Positions 14,891 to 23,437 of a DNA stretch of 23,437 bases are shown one piece after another. Under the pieces are notes generated by a model, which did not search any database, had not been told where the DNA came from, and worked only from the letters and a program-made list of their open reading frames with translations. Position 1 is the stretch's first letter. The number at the start of each line of letters is the position of its first letter. The stretch covers positions 1 to 23,437 of the forward strand of contig CAYRTD010000055.1 of the NCBI GenBank assembly GCA_964426915.1. The letters are read 5' to 3'. Source of the stretch: CAYRTD01 sp964426915 (lineage in GTDB: Bacteria > Bacteroidota > Bacteroidia > Bacteroidales > GCA-2748055). The position numbers were made by a program, and so were the translations under genes.

Positions 14891-17800
14891 TTATTCATTG
14901 TTGTTTTCATTATCATTTTCTTTCTTTTTCAGATTAAAAAGTTCAGACAAGCTATAAACATCGCGATTATATATAACTCCCACCCCGGTTTTGGTAACTT
15001 CACCTTCAAAAATGTTTTCATATTCAGTTGTATTGAAACCTTTGAGCTTAAACCTTCCGTCCTTAGTTAGATCATATAATACTTTCACATCTCCTGCAAG
15101 TCTGTTCATATTATTGGCCATTCTTTCATCACCTTCAATGTTGACTTTTCCGCCAACCTGCACTGTTAAGCGTTCATTCAGAAATTCCTTTTGAACATCA
15201 AGGGCGACGTTAGTTGTAGCCTGAGTTTGTTGCCCTGTATAATCAGCATATGAAGATACATCAACATTGATTTCAATTCCTTCAATGTATTGATCAGCCA
15301 GTTTGTTTAATTGGGTTGACAAAATTCTGCTTATGCTGTTTCTGGCTGCAGCGTTTATTTCATAGCTAACAGGGTGAGCTGTTGACATTTGGGTTTGAAT
15401 GAAATTTCCGAAGGTCAGAAGAGCCACAGCCTGTTTATTAACTTCCGATTCATTCTGGTTTAATTGGTTTAGCTTAGTTGTTACTTCTGCAATTGTAACC
15501 CCCGGAGGTGTCTTAATATCAAAATCCAGAGTACTGGGGCTCAAAAGGTCACCTTTGATATTCAAATACACAAGAAAAGGAATAGATTGGGAAATCTCCC
15601 TGCGCTGTTCGTCATTAATATTGGATAGTTCATTTGCAATAAGTCCTTCCGGGCTTGTCCTAACCCTGTAATATGCAGTGATATCTGTTTTGGCGCCAAG
15701 TGGATCTCCTGTCCAGGTAATCGAACTTCCTTCCTGTATTTTAAATTGTCTTCTAATTATATTATAGAGTGTCAGGTTATATGTTCCCTCGTTAATTATA
15801 TATTGCCCTGTGAGGCTCACCTGACCACCTTGCCCCATACTGAAATTGAGATTAGCCTCTCCGAGAACTTTTAAGTTTTCGTCTGATGCCGGATCAATGA
15901 TAATGTTTATGGAAGCTTCCTCCTGTACTTCAAGTGTTGTATTTATGTCCAGATTACTGCCTGTGCTTATCTGAGTTTTCTCATCCTCAAGGCCGGAAAA
16001 TAGAATTGATGTAGTATCTTTTTCAGGTTCGATAAAGATTACAAGACCTTCCCTTTCTATGGTGGCTTTATCAGGAGAGGGTACTATAAAATTAAAATCA
16101 GTATTATTTGTGATCGTTGTAGTTCCCCTGATAACAGGTGCAGAGAAATTACCCTTTATACTTGCAGACATATCCATGCTCAGCTTTCCGAAAAACAGGT
16201 CATTTACCCCCTCATTCACGTTCATACCGGTGAAATTATTTGCGTCCACTTTCAGGTTAAGGAAAGGCGAATCTGAAAGAAGTCCTTCGATTGAGCCACT
16301 TACAGAAGCTTCGTTTCCATCGGCATCAAGAAATATGAAATCTGTAAATTGCAGATCATTATCATCAAATTTCAGTCGAATATTTTCGGATTTAAAAGTC
16401 GTTCCGAGCATCCGGGGAACAATTTTACCGTCCACAAACTGAATGTCGCCGTTGACTTTCAGTTGTTCAACGGGTCCTGAAAGATTAATATCTCCATTGA
16501 ATGTCCCTGATAATGTTCTGAAGATATCTGAGAGCAAGGGCTGAAAGCTTTGCATATCGAGATCCTTTATATTAACATCAAGTTCAATTTTATTTTCAGG
16601 TTGAAGTGAATACCAGCCCATCAACCTGATTCTTTCTTCCTGATCTTCTAATTGCCCTCTGAATGTTATTCTGTCATTTTCAGTTTGCTCTGCTTTTATT
16701 GCAATCATATTGAATATTTCTTCACCGTAAATGGCCAGATCGGCTATCTGCAATTCTGAGTTGAATCTGGTGCTATTCTTTAGGTTGAATATTATTTCAC
16801 CGTTTAACCGAGCTTCAACCAGGTTTTTAGTTGTCAGAAGATTAGTAAGGGTTTCCAGATCAAAGGCTGCAAATTCGATCTTTGTTCCTTTGATTCCCGG
16901 GCCGTTTGCTGTTTTTGTCAGGGAAAGAACCTGTTCTTCTCTCCCAAGGCTCAGGTTATCAAATATTACAGTGTCGTTTGATATCCTGAATTTATGGTTA
17001 GGAGGTAAATTCCAGGAGTCATAATTTAGTACTAATTTTGAAGAATCGAAGTTTCCGCTAATAAATTGTCCTTCTTTTTTGAATGTTCCGTTAATACGGT
17101 ATTTATCCTTTTCCTCTTCATCTTTTACTTTAAAAGTCCATTTCGCAGTGTCATTAGCAAGCCGGGCTTCTGTTATTATGCCCGGTATATTTATAAAATC
17201 CTGACTGAAACCCTTCGAGTCGACCTGCACGAAGAGAAGAGTATCTATCGAGTTAATATTTATATTTACTGTATCGATGTCTGTATTTTTATACTGAATA
17301 GGTGAAATCACAGCTTTTGTATTCAGTTCATTATTTCCTTCCTCATAATCAACCTGTATATCAATTCCGTGAAAACTTGTCAACTCCGGGAGAAATACTT
17401 CTGAAATAATAGGATGATCGTTTACATGTACTTCAAATGCAAAATCTCCAGGTGTTTTGGTGCTATCTGGCAAATCTTTCTGAAAAGCAAAAAACAGGTT
17501 CATATGTGACCATATTGTTGATGAAATCCTGGAGGGTTTTACTGATCCCTTATAGCTTGCCTGTATTATTTCGGATGACACACTTAATTCTGTACTTTTC
17601 TCTGAATTATTCGCCTTCAAAAACAAAGAATCCAATTCATATACCTGATCATTCCTGACAATTATTAAGTTATTAAGTTTAAGGTCTCCATTGAGATTAT
17701 CAGGATTCGAACCCGAAATTGAAGATGCCATATTAGCACCGACTCTGATATCTTCTTCTGAGATATTAAGTGCCATCAGATTAGCACCTATCAGGTTAAA

Positions 17801-19861
17801 AGTTAAATCCATATAAGGTATGGAATCGGCAGCATCGATCATGCCATTGAAGCTAAACCTGATGTTTTCGTCATCCATTCCGGCTGTACCTTCAAACCTT
17901 TTTTGTTCTATATTTCCGATCAGACTGAAATTTGAGTATGGATAACCGATAAGATGAAAAGTGTCGATCATTAGCCTGACTTCAGCCCGTGCTTGTTTAA
18001 AATCTTTTGTTGAACCTTTTAAGCTGGCATTCATGAATACTTTACCAAGAGTATCTGGTTTTTGCATAATTGTTCCCACATCCAGTCCCTTAGAACTGAC
18101 AACTGCCTGGAAATACTCTCTTTCATTTTCTTTATCCATATTCAATTGTAAGTCAGCCTGTAATCCACCTGCTGCACTACTTATCTCCAAACTGCTTCTG
18201 CTAAGTCTGGTATTTCCTGTTGCCACAGCTTCCAGAAGAAAGTTTTCAGGTATGAATATTTGTGGTGGTATAAGTGAATCGGGAAAATAATACCGGCTGG
18301 TGTTGCCTGAAAGGTAGATGCTATCAACGTTGAAATCGCCGCTAATATTCTCTAATTCAGGGAGCCCTTTTATGTCTCCCTGGATTTTCAGAATAACATC
18401 TTCATTCATATGAGCCCTGAAATTATCAAGAGTCAGGTCCGATAGCTTTCCATAAATTTCTGTTTCGAACACAAGATTATTAATAGCCCTTCGATATTCC
18501 CCTGCTGAGAATTCCGGATAAAAAAACAGAATATCATCTGTTCCAACATAGCTTTTTTCAAGATTCAGATTCAAAAATGCATCTTTCCATGAATTTTGCA
18601 AATCATCCGGATCATAATTTTTTGCATTCAGATCCAGTAATATACGGGTATCTGGTGTTTTTAGATATAGTCTTTCAATGTTGGCCTGATGGCTGTTGGC
18701 TGATATTTTACTGCTTAAGTTTTCAAGTCTGAATTGCCCACCTTCAATAAGTTGCAGATCCCTTATTTCAATCCCGACTGAATCTTTATTTAAGGCTATG
18801 GAATAGAGTCCGCCGCTTAATTCTTTTATATCAATATTTTTAGGATTGAAGCCGGCAGAGGGCAGGGGATGGGTCTCAGTCCGGATCTCAAGGTCATTAT
18901 TTATGAATTTTAATTCATTAATTCTGATATTCCAGTCAAAAGGCTTATTTTCTTCCTTTTTGGAAGTGGTATCTACTGATGCAATATCCCCCAGAGGAAC
19001 CATAATAAGATCTGTTTCTTCAAGATTCACTTTTTTAAGGAATAATTCTTTGGAGGGGAGATTTAATTGATCAGATTCAATGTAGAGGTTGAGGTTATTT
19101 ATAGCGAGTTTTTGCCCTACTGTTTCATTTACCATAAGGAAATTTACATTCTCAATCTCAATATCCCGGTCCAGTGTGATCTTGGGTACATTACTATCTT
19201 CATCTTTCTCCTTTTCCTGACCCGACCTGATAAACAATTCAACGTCGCTATCATTCAATTTTATAGAATGTACGCCTATTTCCGGGATTTCGGGATCAAG
19301 AGAACTCATCTTCAAACGAAGATCCCCAACACTAGCAAAATAGCTGTTTTCCATGTTTTTATCCTCAAAGAGAAAATCCACTTTGTCAAGGATAATCCTG
19401 TTAATATCGAAAGTCCACTTTGAAGAGGACTTAACTTTACCGGCCTCTTTTTTATCTGCTGAATTGTTAATCCCCGGAAAGTTGAATGTACTATCCGGTC
19501 CGGAGCGTATTATGTTAGCCCTGGTGGAGCTGATCTTAAGCCTGTTTAATTCTATTTCTTTATTGATCAATTTAAATAAACCGATGTTGAGGGCGAGTTC
19601 TTCTGAATATAATAGCGTATCGCCATCCGTGCCTTCAAGGTATATTTCCTTGAGCTTAACGCTATTTGGAGGAATGATAACTATTTTCTCAAGTCCTATT
19701 TCAGTATCCAGCTTGTCACGGGCTATTTTCAATGCCTGGTCTGCCACATAATTTTGAACAGCCGGTATCTGGAAGAATAAAAAAACAAAAAGCATGCTTA
19801 GCAAAAGAAAAGCTGCTAACGTCAAAAATATTATTTTTATTATTTTAAGAAATGTTTTCAT
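14891..19861 (-). CDS. tamB: TamB, inner-membrane-anchored AsmA-like envelope protein
   Basis: This protein of ~1656 residues has one N-terminal membrane helix (~8-32, IIKIIFLTLAAFLLLSMLFVF). A very long repetitive beta-rich periplasmic body follows, of the type predicted to form a hydrophobic groove. The C-terminal TamB (DUF490) domain (last ~330 residues) contains GTYNLTLYNIIRRQFKI, SSITWTGDPLGAKTDITA and LDFDIKTPP. E. coli TamB is 1259 residues, so this one is about 400 longer, as is common in Bacteroidota. ATG 19861 is preferred over an in-frame TTG at 19873 because GGAG sits just upstream. The family bridges inner and outer membranes, linked to phospholipid transport and outer-membrane protein assembly. 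It is the first gene of the tamB-tamL unit. No consensus promoter was recognised upstream. Confidence 0.92.
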   Translation of the reverse strand: MKTFLKIIKIIFLTLAAFLLLSMLFVFLFFQIPAVQNYVADQALKIARDKLDTEIGLEKIVIIPPNSVKLKEIYLEGTDGDTLLYSEELALNIGLFKLINKEIELNRLKISSTRANIIRSGPDSTFNFPGINNSADKKEAGKVKSSSKWTFDINRIILDKVDFLFEDKNMENSYFASVGDLRLKMSSLDPEIPEIGVHSIKLNDSDVELFIRSGQEKEKDEDSNVPKITLDRDIEIENVNFLMVNETVGQKLAINNLNLYIESDQLNLPSKELFLKKVNLEETDLIMVPLGDIASVDTTSKKEENKPFDWNIRINELKFINNDLEIRTETHPLPSAGFNPKNIDIKELSGGLYSIALNKDSVGIEIRDLQLIEGGQFRLENLSSKISANSHQANIERLYLKTPDTRILLDLNAKNYDPDDLQNSWKDAFLNLNLEKSYVGTDDILFFYPEFSAGEYRRAINNLVFETEIYGKLSDLTLDNFRAHMNEDVILKIQGDIKGLPELENISGDFNVDSIYLSGNTSRYYFPDSLIPPQIFIPENFLLEAVATGNTRLSRSSLEISSAAGGLQADLQLNMDKENEREYFQAVVSSKGLDVGTIMQKPDTLGKVFMNASLKGSTKDFKQARAEVRLMIDTFHLIGYPYSNFSLIGNIEQKRFEGTAGMDDENIRFSFNGMIDAADSIPYMDLTFNLIGANLMALNISEEDIRVGANMASSISGSNPDNLNGDLKLNNLIIVRNDQVYELDSLFLKANNSEKSTELSVSSEIIQASYKGSVKPSRISSTIWSHMNLFFAFQKDLPDSTKTPGDFAFEVHVNDHPIISEVFLPELTSFHGIDIQVDYEEGNNELNTKAVISPIQYKNTDIDTVNININSIDTLLFVQVDSKGFSQDFINIPGIITEARLANDTAKWTFKVKDEEEKDKYRINGTFKKEGQFISGNFDSSKLVLNYDSWNLPPNHKFRISNDTVIFDNLSLGREEQVLSLTKTANGPGIKGTKIEFAAFDLETLTNLLTTKNLVEARLNGEIIFNLKNSTRFNSELQIADLAIYGEEIFNMIAIKAEQTENDRITFRGQLEDQEERIRLMGWYSLQPENKIELDVNIKDLDMQSFQPLLSDIFRTLSGTFNGDINLSGPVEQLKVNGDIQFVDGKIVPRMLGTTFKSENIRLKFDDNDLQFTDFIFLDADGNEASVSGSIEGLLSDSPFLNLKVDANNFTGMNVNEGVNDLFFGKLSMDMSASIKGNFSAPVIRGTTTITNNTDFNFIVPSPDKATIEREGLVIFIEPEKDTTSILFSGLEDEKTQISTGSNLDINTTLEVQEEASINIIIDPASDENLKVLGEANLNFSMGQGGQVSLTGQYIINEGTYNLTLYNIIRRQFKIQEGSSITWTGDPLGAKTDITAYYRVRTSPEGLIANELSNINDEQRREISQSIPFLVYLNIKGDLLSPSTLDFDIKTPPGVTIAEVTTKLNQLNQNESEVNKQAVALLTFGNFIQTQMSTAHPVSYEINAAARNSISRILSTQLNKLADQYIEGIEINVDVSSYADYTGQQTQATTNVALDVQKEFLNERLTVQVGGKVNIEGDERMANNMNRLAGDVKVLYDLTKDGRFKLKGFNTTEYENIFEGEVTKTGVGVIYNRDVYSLSELFNLKKKENDNENNNE

Positions 19862-19873
19862 ATACTCCGGCAA

Positions 19874-20232
19874 AGAATCCTACAGAAATTTGAATGCTAT
19901 TCTAAAAACACAGTCCTGATGATAATTTATTTTTCCATTAAATTAATTTTACTTATGGTTACGATAGCGTATAAGCATCAGACATACAGGGATATAAATC
20001 GAAGCTTTTAAGTTATAGCTAACGTAGGAGTAATTCTTTTTTTAAGCTGATGCAGGAATAGCACATGCCATATATATACATGGTTTATAAAGCAAACCGG
20101 CAAACTGCCTGTTACGTTAAATTGTAGTGGCTTTTGCCGGCGTTCATCATTAGAAATATCAGGATTTATAAATTGGTTCTGCAAAATCAATCTATTTCCT
20201 GATGATTATGATTAAAAATATTTTGGAAAAAT
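19874..20232. other. 360-base intergenic region with one long hairpin
   Basis: The region separates the acidic lipoprotein stop from tamB. A 60-codon frame (20190-20008, minus) has no family resemblance and overlaps a hairpin, so it is not called. The rest is AT-rich with no recognised promoter. Confidence 0.6.
20097..20140. repeat. Interrupted 11-bp inverted repeat CCGGCAAA...TTTGCCGG
   Basis: The outer arms 20097-20104 and 20133-20140 are perfect. Inside them GCC and GGC add three pairs across a small internal loop, leaving a ~19-base loop. It lies downstream of the minus-strand lipoprotein gene, so it may end its transcript, though no clean T-tract follows. Confidence 0.45.
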
Positions 20233-20682
20233 TTATTTTTCTTTTCCGAACTCATCAATTTCTTTTTTCAGTTCCCTGAATTTTTCCTCAATATCTGCTT
20301 TTGCTTCTGCCCATTCTTCTTCAGTCTCATCGTCAAGTTCATTTAATTGTTTTTCCAATTCATCAGCCTTTGCCTCAAGATCCCGAAGTGCTTTATCGGT
20401 ACCGGAATCATCATCTGATAATTTACTTTTAAAATTATCGATTTCACGGTCCATATCCTCAAGTACCTCACTGGCAGACTCTTTGAATTCATCATCTTCT
20501 TTCTGAAAAAGATCCCCGATGGCATCGCCAATATCATTCATTTCAGATTTGAATTCTTCCCAGTTTTCTTTGGTCTGGTCATCAGATCCGTTATCGTTGT
20601 TTCTTGCCGACTGGTCACATCCGGTCAGGGTGAAGACCAGAAAGCTTCCCATTAAAATTGTAAATAAAGATTTGTTGATCAT
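20233..20682 (-). CDS. Small acidic coiled-coil lipoprotein of unknown function
   Basis: The 149-residue precursor has a type II signal: MINKSLFTIL then FTLTGC with lipobox Cys at 22. The mature part is highly charged, with Asp/Glu/Lys making up most residues. It shows heptad-like spacing from ~37 to the end (e.g. LEDMDREIDNFKSKL, LRDLEAKADELEKQL), predicting long helices or a coiled coil. No conserved enzymatic motif is visible. It is transcribed alone, with ~200 bases separating it from the L,D-transpeptidase upstream. It resembles envelope-tethered helical lipoproteins of the Lpp or stress-lipoprotein kind only in general composition, and its partner and role are unknown. Confidence 0.8.
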   Translation of the reverse strand: MINKSLFTILMGSFLVFTLTGCDQSARNNDNGSDDQTKENWEEFKSEMNDIGDAIGDLFQKEDDEFKESASEVLEDMDREIDNFKSKLSDDDSGTDKALRDLEAKADELEKQLNELDDETEEEWAEAKADIEEKFRELKKEIDEFGKEK

Positions 20683-20882
20683 AATTTCTAATTTTTGATT
20701 ACATTTTATTATCTAAAAAATTTAGTATCTGATAGTCTTAAAATATTAATTGCTACCCTATTTGATAAGGAATGACAAGAGATTTTGTTCATTCTGCTTT
20801 AAATCCACTTTGGCAGGTTCTTTTTATTACAGAACTATAAAATTGTTAAAGCATTAATGATAAGTCATATTTTTATATTACA

Positions 20883-22592
20883 TCAGAGTTTTTCTGCTGT
20901 CATCCTGTCAAAATTATACAGATCTTTCCTGAAATGGATTCGGTTATACTCATCAACCCATGCCGTTCTGTATAGAAAATGTACGTTGACTGTTTCATTA
21001 AGAGTAATAGTAGTTGTTTCTTCCGATTTCAGGATTTCCTGTATTTCGAGCCACGACATTTGTTTATAAAGGATTTTCCGGGCCAGTTCAAACGGTTTTT
21101 CAAGGCGTATGCATCCGTGGCTGAAAGCCCTTTCGTTCAATTCGAAAAGATGTCTGGAGGGAGTGTCATGCAAATAGATGGCATGATGATTAGGAAAGAG
21201 AAACTTAACCTTACCCAGTGCATTATGTTTTCCTGATGTTTGTACTACATAGTATGGGAAATTTTCTTTGTCAATCTCCGACCAGTCAACACTGTCCGGA
21301 TTTATTGTATCCTTGCTATTGTATGAACCCTTTAATAAAATATAATCAGATCTTTCAAGATATGTTGAGTCTGACTTTACTTTTGGTAGTATCTCTTCCA
21401 TAACAATACTTTGAGGCAAATTCCAGTTGGGATTAAAAACGATGTACTTCAGGGTATCCTTCAAGACCGGTGTATAATTCTCTATTTCACCAATCATAAT
21501 TTTCATTTCTTCCACGAGATAGTCTTTTTCATAATATCTAAGCCTGAATTCAGGCAGGTTAATCAATATGTATTTTTCGCCGAATTTTTCCGGCAACCAT
21601 CTCAGCCTTTCCAAATTCACCTTTATCTGGTCAATACGATATTCCACAGGCTTATTCATTTCCCTTAAAGTCGTTTTGCCTATCATGCCATCAATTTTCA
21701 GTCCATGTCTTAACTGAAAATTGATCACTGCCTCTTCCAATTTTTCATCAAATATTTCAGAATTCATATAAGCGCTATCCACAAACTCCAGATCGCCGGT
21801 TGTTCGGAGATAGTTTTTTACCGGAATCAGGTTTGGATTGCTATCTCCGATTGTGAGTAGTGAAAAATACCCAGGCTGCTTCCAGCCCCCATTATCCCTT
21901 ATAATTAAATAATCCTTTAGCCTGGCAGAAAGTTTTGAATATTGAGGATTTTTCGGTTTTAATTCATTTAAAGAATGGGTCACTGTTCCCGTTTCAAGCG
22001 CAATTTCCATAATTTCAAGCAATTCATATTCCCGGGGATGGGCCTCCCAGACAGAATCGAGTGCATTTGGGTTAACTCTACCCGAGAGCAGATCAGAAGC
22101 ATAATCCAGATATGCAAGTGAAAAAAGTAAATCCAGCCGGATATACTTTTCCATCGTCCGGGGATTGATCTTTTTTTTACCCTGCAGGTCACTTATATAT
22201 TCATAGATTTGACTGATGTTATATTCTTCATTTGATAATCCTTCTTTCCAGCTGGCTCTTAAGCTGGTGATAAGCTGCTTTGCATTATCGTTTAAATTCC
22301 CCCTGTCTATCCAGAGCATATTGAAGTCATGTTTTTTGTAAAGATTAAACAGGTTTGGTTCTGTTGATTCATATATGAATTCTGTGAAGTATTTTCTGGA
22401 TTTCAGCGGAGCCCAATTAAAATATTCCGTAAGGTAAACAGAACCGGTATCAAGGTCTTTTTCAGATAATTTATCATTATAGAGTCTACGGGTACATGCA
22501 GTAATAAAACAGCTCATCAAAAACAGAATGATAGCTGCTTTAAAAGCGAGAGAGAATAAATTTATATTTTTATTTGTAAGTTTTATTTGCAT
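20883..22592 (-). CDS. YcbB-type L,D-transpeptidase lipoprotein
   Basis: The 569-residue envelope enzyme forms 3-3 peptidoglycan cross-links or related transpeptide bonds. It opens with a basic/hydrophobic signal and lipobox ITAC (C33), so it is probably a lipoprotein. An N-terminal scaffold domain of the YcbB type covers ~75-250. A peptidoglycan-binding three-helix domain (~278-313, FDEKLEEAVINFQLRHGL, IDGMIGKTTLREMN) is followed by the YkuD catalytic domain (~338-510). The catalytic motif is intact: H475 in YLHDTP and SHGCIRLE with nucleophile C494. The length matches the YcbB/LdtD class (E. coli 615). It is a single-gene unit, convergent with nothing and divergent from the 67-residue membrane protein. 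Carbapenem-sensitive chemistry is known for the family. Confidence 0.93.
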   Translation of the reverse strand: MQIKLTNKNINLFSLAFKAAIILFLMSCFITACTRRLYNDKLSEKDLDTGSVYLTEYFNWAPLKSRKYFTEFIYESTEPNLFNLYKKHDFNMLWIDRGNLNDNAKQLITSLRASWKEGLSNEEYNISQIYEYISDLQGKKKINPRTMEKYIRLDLLFSLAYLDYASDLLSGRVNPNALDSVWEAHPREYELLEIMEIALETGTVTHSLNELKPKNPQYSKLSARLKDYLIIRDNGGWKQPGYFSLLTIGDSNPNLIPVKNYLRTTGDLEFVDSAYMNSEIFDEKLEEAVINFQLRHGLKIDGMIGKTTLREMNKPVEYRIDQIKVNLERLRWLPEKFGEKYILINLPEFRLRYYEKDYLVEEMKIMIGEIENYTPVLKDTLKYIVFNPNWNLPQSIVMEEILPKVKSDSTYLERSDYILLKGSYNSKDTINPDSVDWSEIDKENFPYYVVQTSGKHNALGKVKFLFPNHHAIYLHDTPSRHLFELNERAFSHGCIRLEKPFELARKILYKQMSWLEIQEILKSEETTTITLNETVNVHFLYRTAWVDEYNRIHFRKDLYNFDRMTAEKL

Positions 22593-22889
22593 TAAGAAAA
22601 AATCAGTTCCATTAGTAAATTAGTACTATTATATGATATTTATGCGGTTAATGAAGAGATAGTGATATCAAAAAAACCCTATTGAAAAAGTAGAGAAAAA
22701 AGTGTGGATTATTAATGCATTATTTTTTAGTGTTTTTTTTAATGTTCGTAAATCAGATAACAAATAGCTAAAAAGTTCCTCAGAATGCGAATTTTTTTCT
22801 ACATTTACATATATGAAATACTTTCAATACGCTATAATAATAGTGCCTATGTTTTTCCTCTAGTATTTATTAACCTTAAAACTTAAATT
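22593..22889. other. AT-rich divergent intergenic region
   Basis: These 297 bases lie between the divergent transpeptidase and small membrane-protein genes. I see no ORF or strong repeat. TATGTTTT at 22848-22855 is one mismatch from the TAnnTTTG promoter element and lies 34 bases before ATG 22890, but its -33 partner is poor. Confidence 0.5.
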
Positions 22890-23093
22890 ATGAGAATAGC
22901 AGGTATTGTACTCTTGATTTTAGGCTTGATAGGAACCATTGTTTTTGGTATTCAGGCAATTAGTGAATCTGAGGCCTTCAACTTTTTAGGAATTGAAATT
23001 GCCGTAAGTTCAGCGAATTGGACTCCTGTAATAATCAGTGCCGCCGTTTTAATTGTTGGATTGATAATGATGACCGCTGGAAAAAAGAAATAG
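22890..23093 (+). CDS. Small two-helix membrane protein (DUF3185-like)
   Basis: The 67-residue protein has two hydrophobic helices (~3-23 and ~45-62) joined by a short polar loop (SESEAFNFLGIEIAVSSANW), and a lysine-rich C-terminus (GKKK) expected to stay in the cytoplasm. It resembles the DUF3185 family of ~65-70-residue membrane proteins in length and topology. No function is established. Translation begins at ATG 22890 after an A/T-rich leader without a Shine-Dalgarno, usual for this phylum. It is monocistronic. Confidence 0.75.
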   Translation: MRIAGIVLLILGLIGTIVFGIQAISESEAFNFLGIEIAVSSANWTPVIISAAVLIVGLIMMTAGKKK

Positions 23094-23121
23094 TCTGATA
23101 ATCTACATTTATGTAATTTGA

Positions 23122-23159
23122 TTTGGAAAGGAGCCTTGTGATTCTCCCAGGGTTCCAAA
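23122..23159. terminator. Hairpin after the small membrane-protein gene
   Basis: TTTGGAA (23122-23128) and TTCCAAA (23153-23159) pair perfectly, with an inner GGAG/CTCC, 29 bases after the stop codon. There is no T-tract, so it may be a weak terminator or simply a hairpin. Confidence 0.4.
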
Positions 23160-23253
23160 ACTATTTAGTGTCTGTCCATAATGTCCGAAATACTCATTCA
23201 GTGTTAAATTTCAGCGGCATTCGTGAGCTCGTTATCACTCGGTTCTGCGTTGC

Positions 23254-23309
23254 TGCAAAAATTTTAAATCCTCAAATACATAGGTATACTGCGGTTTAAA
23301 ATTTTTGCA
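23254..23309. repeat. 15-bp perfect inverted repeat, 26-base loop
   Basis: The arms TGCAAAAATTTTAAA (23254-23268) and TTTAAAATTTTTGCA (23295-23309) are exact reverse complements enclosing a 26-base loop. It is among the longest perfect stems in the window, but AT-rich and without a gene to terminate. Confidence 0.85.
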
Positions 23310-23330
23310 CTCCTAGATCTCGAACATTTA

Positions 23331-23348
23331 TCCCGATAGCTATCGGGA
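23331..23348. repeat. 18-base REP-like palindrome TCCCGATAGCTATCGGGA
   Basis: Perfect palindrome. The 14-base core CCGATAGCTATCGG and the left flank GATCTCGAACATT are shared with the element at 7234-7268, while the outer bases have changed in a compensatory way (CCC/GGG here, TTCC/GGAA there), so pairing is preserved. Confidence 0.85.
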
Positions 23349-23372
23349 AAGACATTACTTACACTCTCACCA

Positions 23373-23390
23373 ATACCGATTAATCGGTAT
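23373..23390. repeat. 18-base palindrome ATACCGATTAATCGGTAT
   Basis: Perfect palindrome. Its left half ATACCGATTA equals the boundary of the CCGATTA heptamer array near 12474, suggesting that the same repeat unit met itself in inverted orientation. Confidence 0.8.
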
Positions 23391-23437
23391 GACTTACTAG
23401 ATAATGCAAAAACATTATCGACTAACTCCTATGAGCA

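Larger units (their letters stand above)
23161..23437. other. Palindrome cluster at the window edge, no gene
   Basis: The final 277 bases contain no ORF. In order they hold a copy of CTGTCCATAATGTCCG (23172-23187), a 15-bp spaced inverted repeat, a REP-like 18-base palindrome, a second 18-base palindrome and the inverted repeat ATAATG-caaaaa-CATTAT (23401-23418). The element may continue past the window. Confidence 0.7.

Noticed and set aside
20008..20190. 60-codon minus-strand frame between tamB and the lipoprotein gene
   Set aside because: No family resemblance, no ribosome binding site, and it overlaps the CCGGCAAA/TTTGCCGG hairpin; composition does not look coding.

Overview
The window looks like a chromosomal segment of a Bacteroidota member, probably Bacteroidales/Marinilabiliales-like. 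The evidence is: a TamL-type lipoprotein Omp85 paired with TamB; lipoproteins with Bacteroidota-style lipoboxes; A-rich leaders with few Shine-Dalgarno sequences; a textbook Bacteroidota promoter (TTTG, 19 bp, TATTTTTG) in front of metH; moderate-to-low GC; and intergenic DNA crowded with the short palindromes and 7-8-mer tandem repeats seen in this phylum. No rRNA, tRNA, CRISPR array, transposase or phage gene was found.

Layout. Positions 1-450 are repeat-bearing intergenic DNA. At 451-696 a short PqqD-like ORF lies directly in front of pepD (aminoacyl-histidine dipeptidase, 701-2155). Its first ~48 bases read, in another frame, as the start of an OPT-family oligopeptide transporter, which suggests a deletion scar. 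On the minus strand, metH (6866-3177) and metF (3180-2227) form a methionine/one-carbon operon with a 4-base ATGA overlap. A 730-base intergenic region (6867-7602) carries the metH promoter and several inverted repeats. A GH15 glycoside hydrolase (7603-9429, plus) stands alone.

Next come two minus-strand electron-transfer genes: a pentaheme c-type cytochrome (12060-10714) and, 11 bases downstream, a monoheme cytochrome fused to an outer-membrane beta-barrel (10702-9509), resembling Cyc2. Together they could form an electron route across the outer membrane, and they are the best candidate for an uncharacterised system here. A 490-base repeat-rich spacer (octamer TTTATGGG array, CCGATTA heptamers, REP-like palindrome) separates them from tamB-tamL (19861-14891 and 14860-12551), an envelope assembly/lipid-transfer pair. 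Upstream lie an acidic coiled-coil lipoprotein (20682-20233), a YcbB-type L,D-transpeptidase lipoprotein (22592-20883) and, on the plus strand, a 67-residue two-helix membrane protein (22890-23093). The last ~340 bases are a cluster of perfect palindromes, one related to a palindrome at 7249-7268.

Functional themes are peptide use (pepD, lost OPT transporter), methionine/folate metabolism, alpha-glucoside metabolism, outer-membrane electron transfer and cell-envelope biogenesis. Each is a separate small transcription unit rather than one island.
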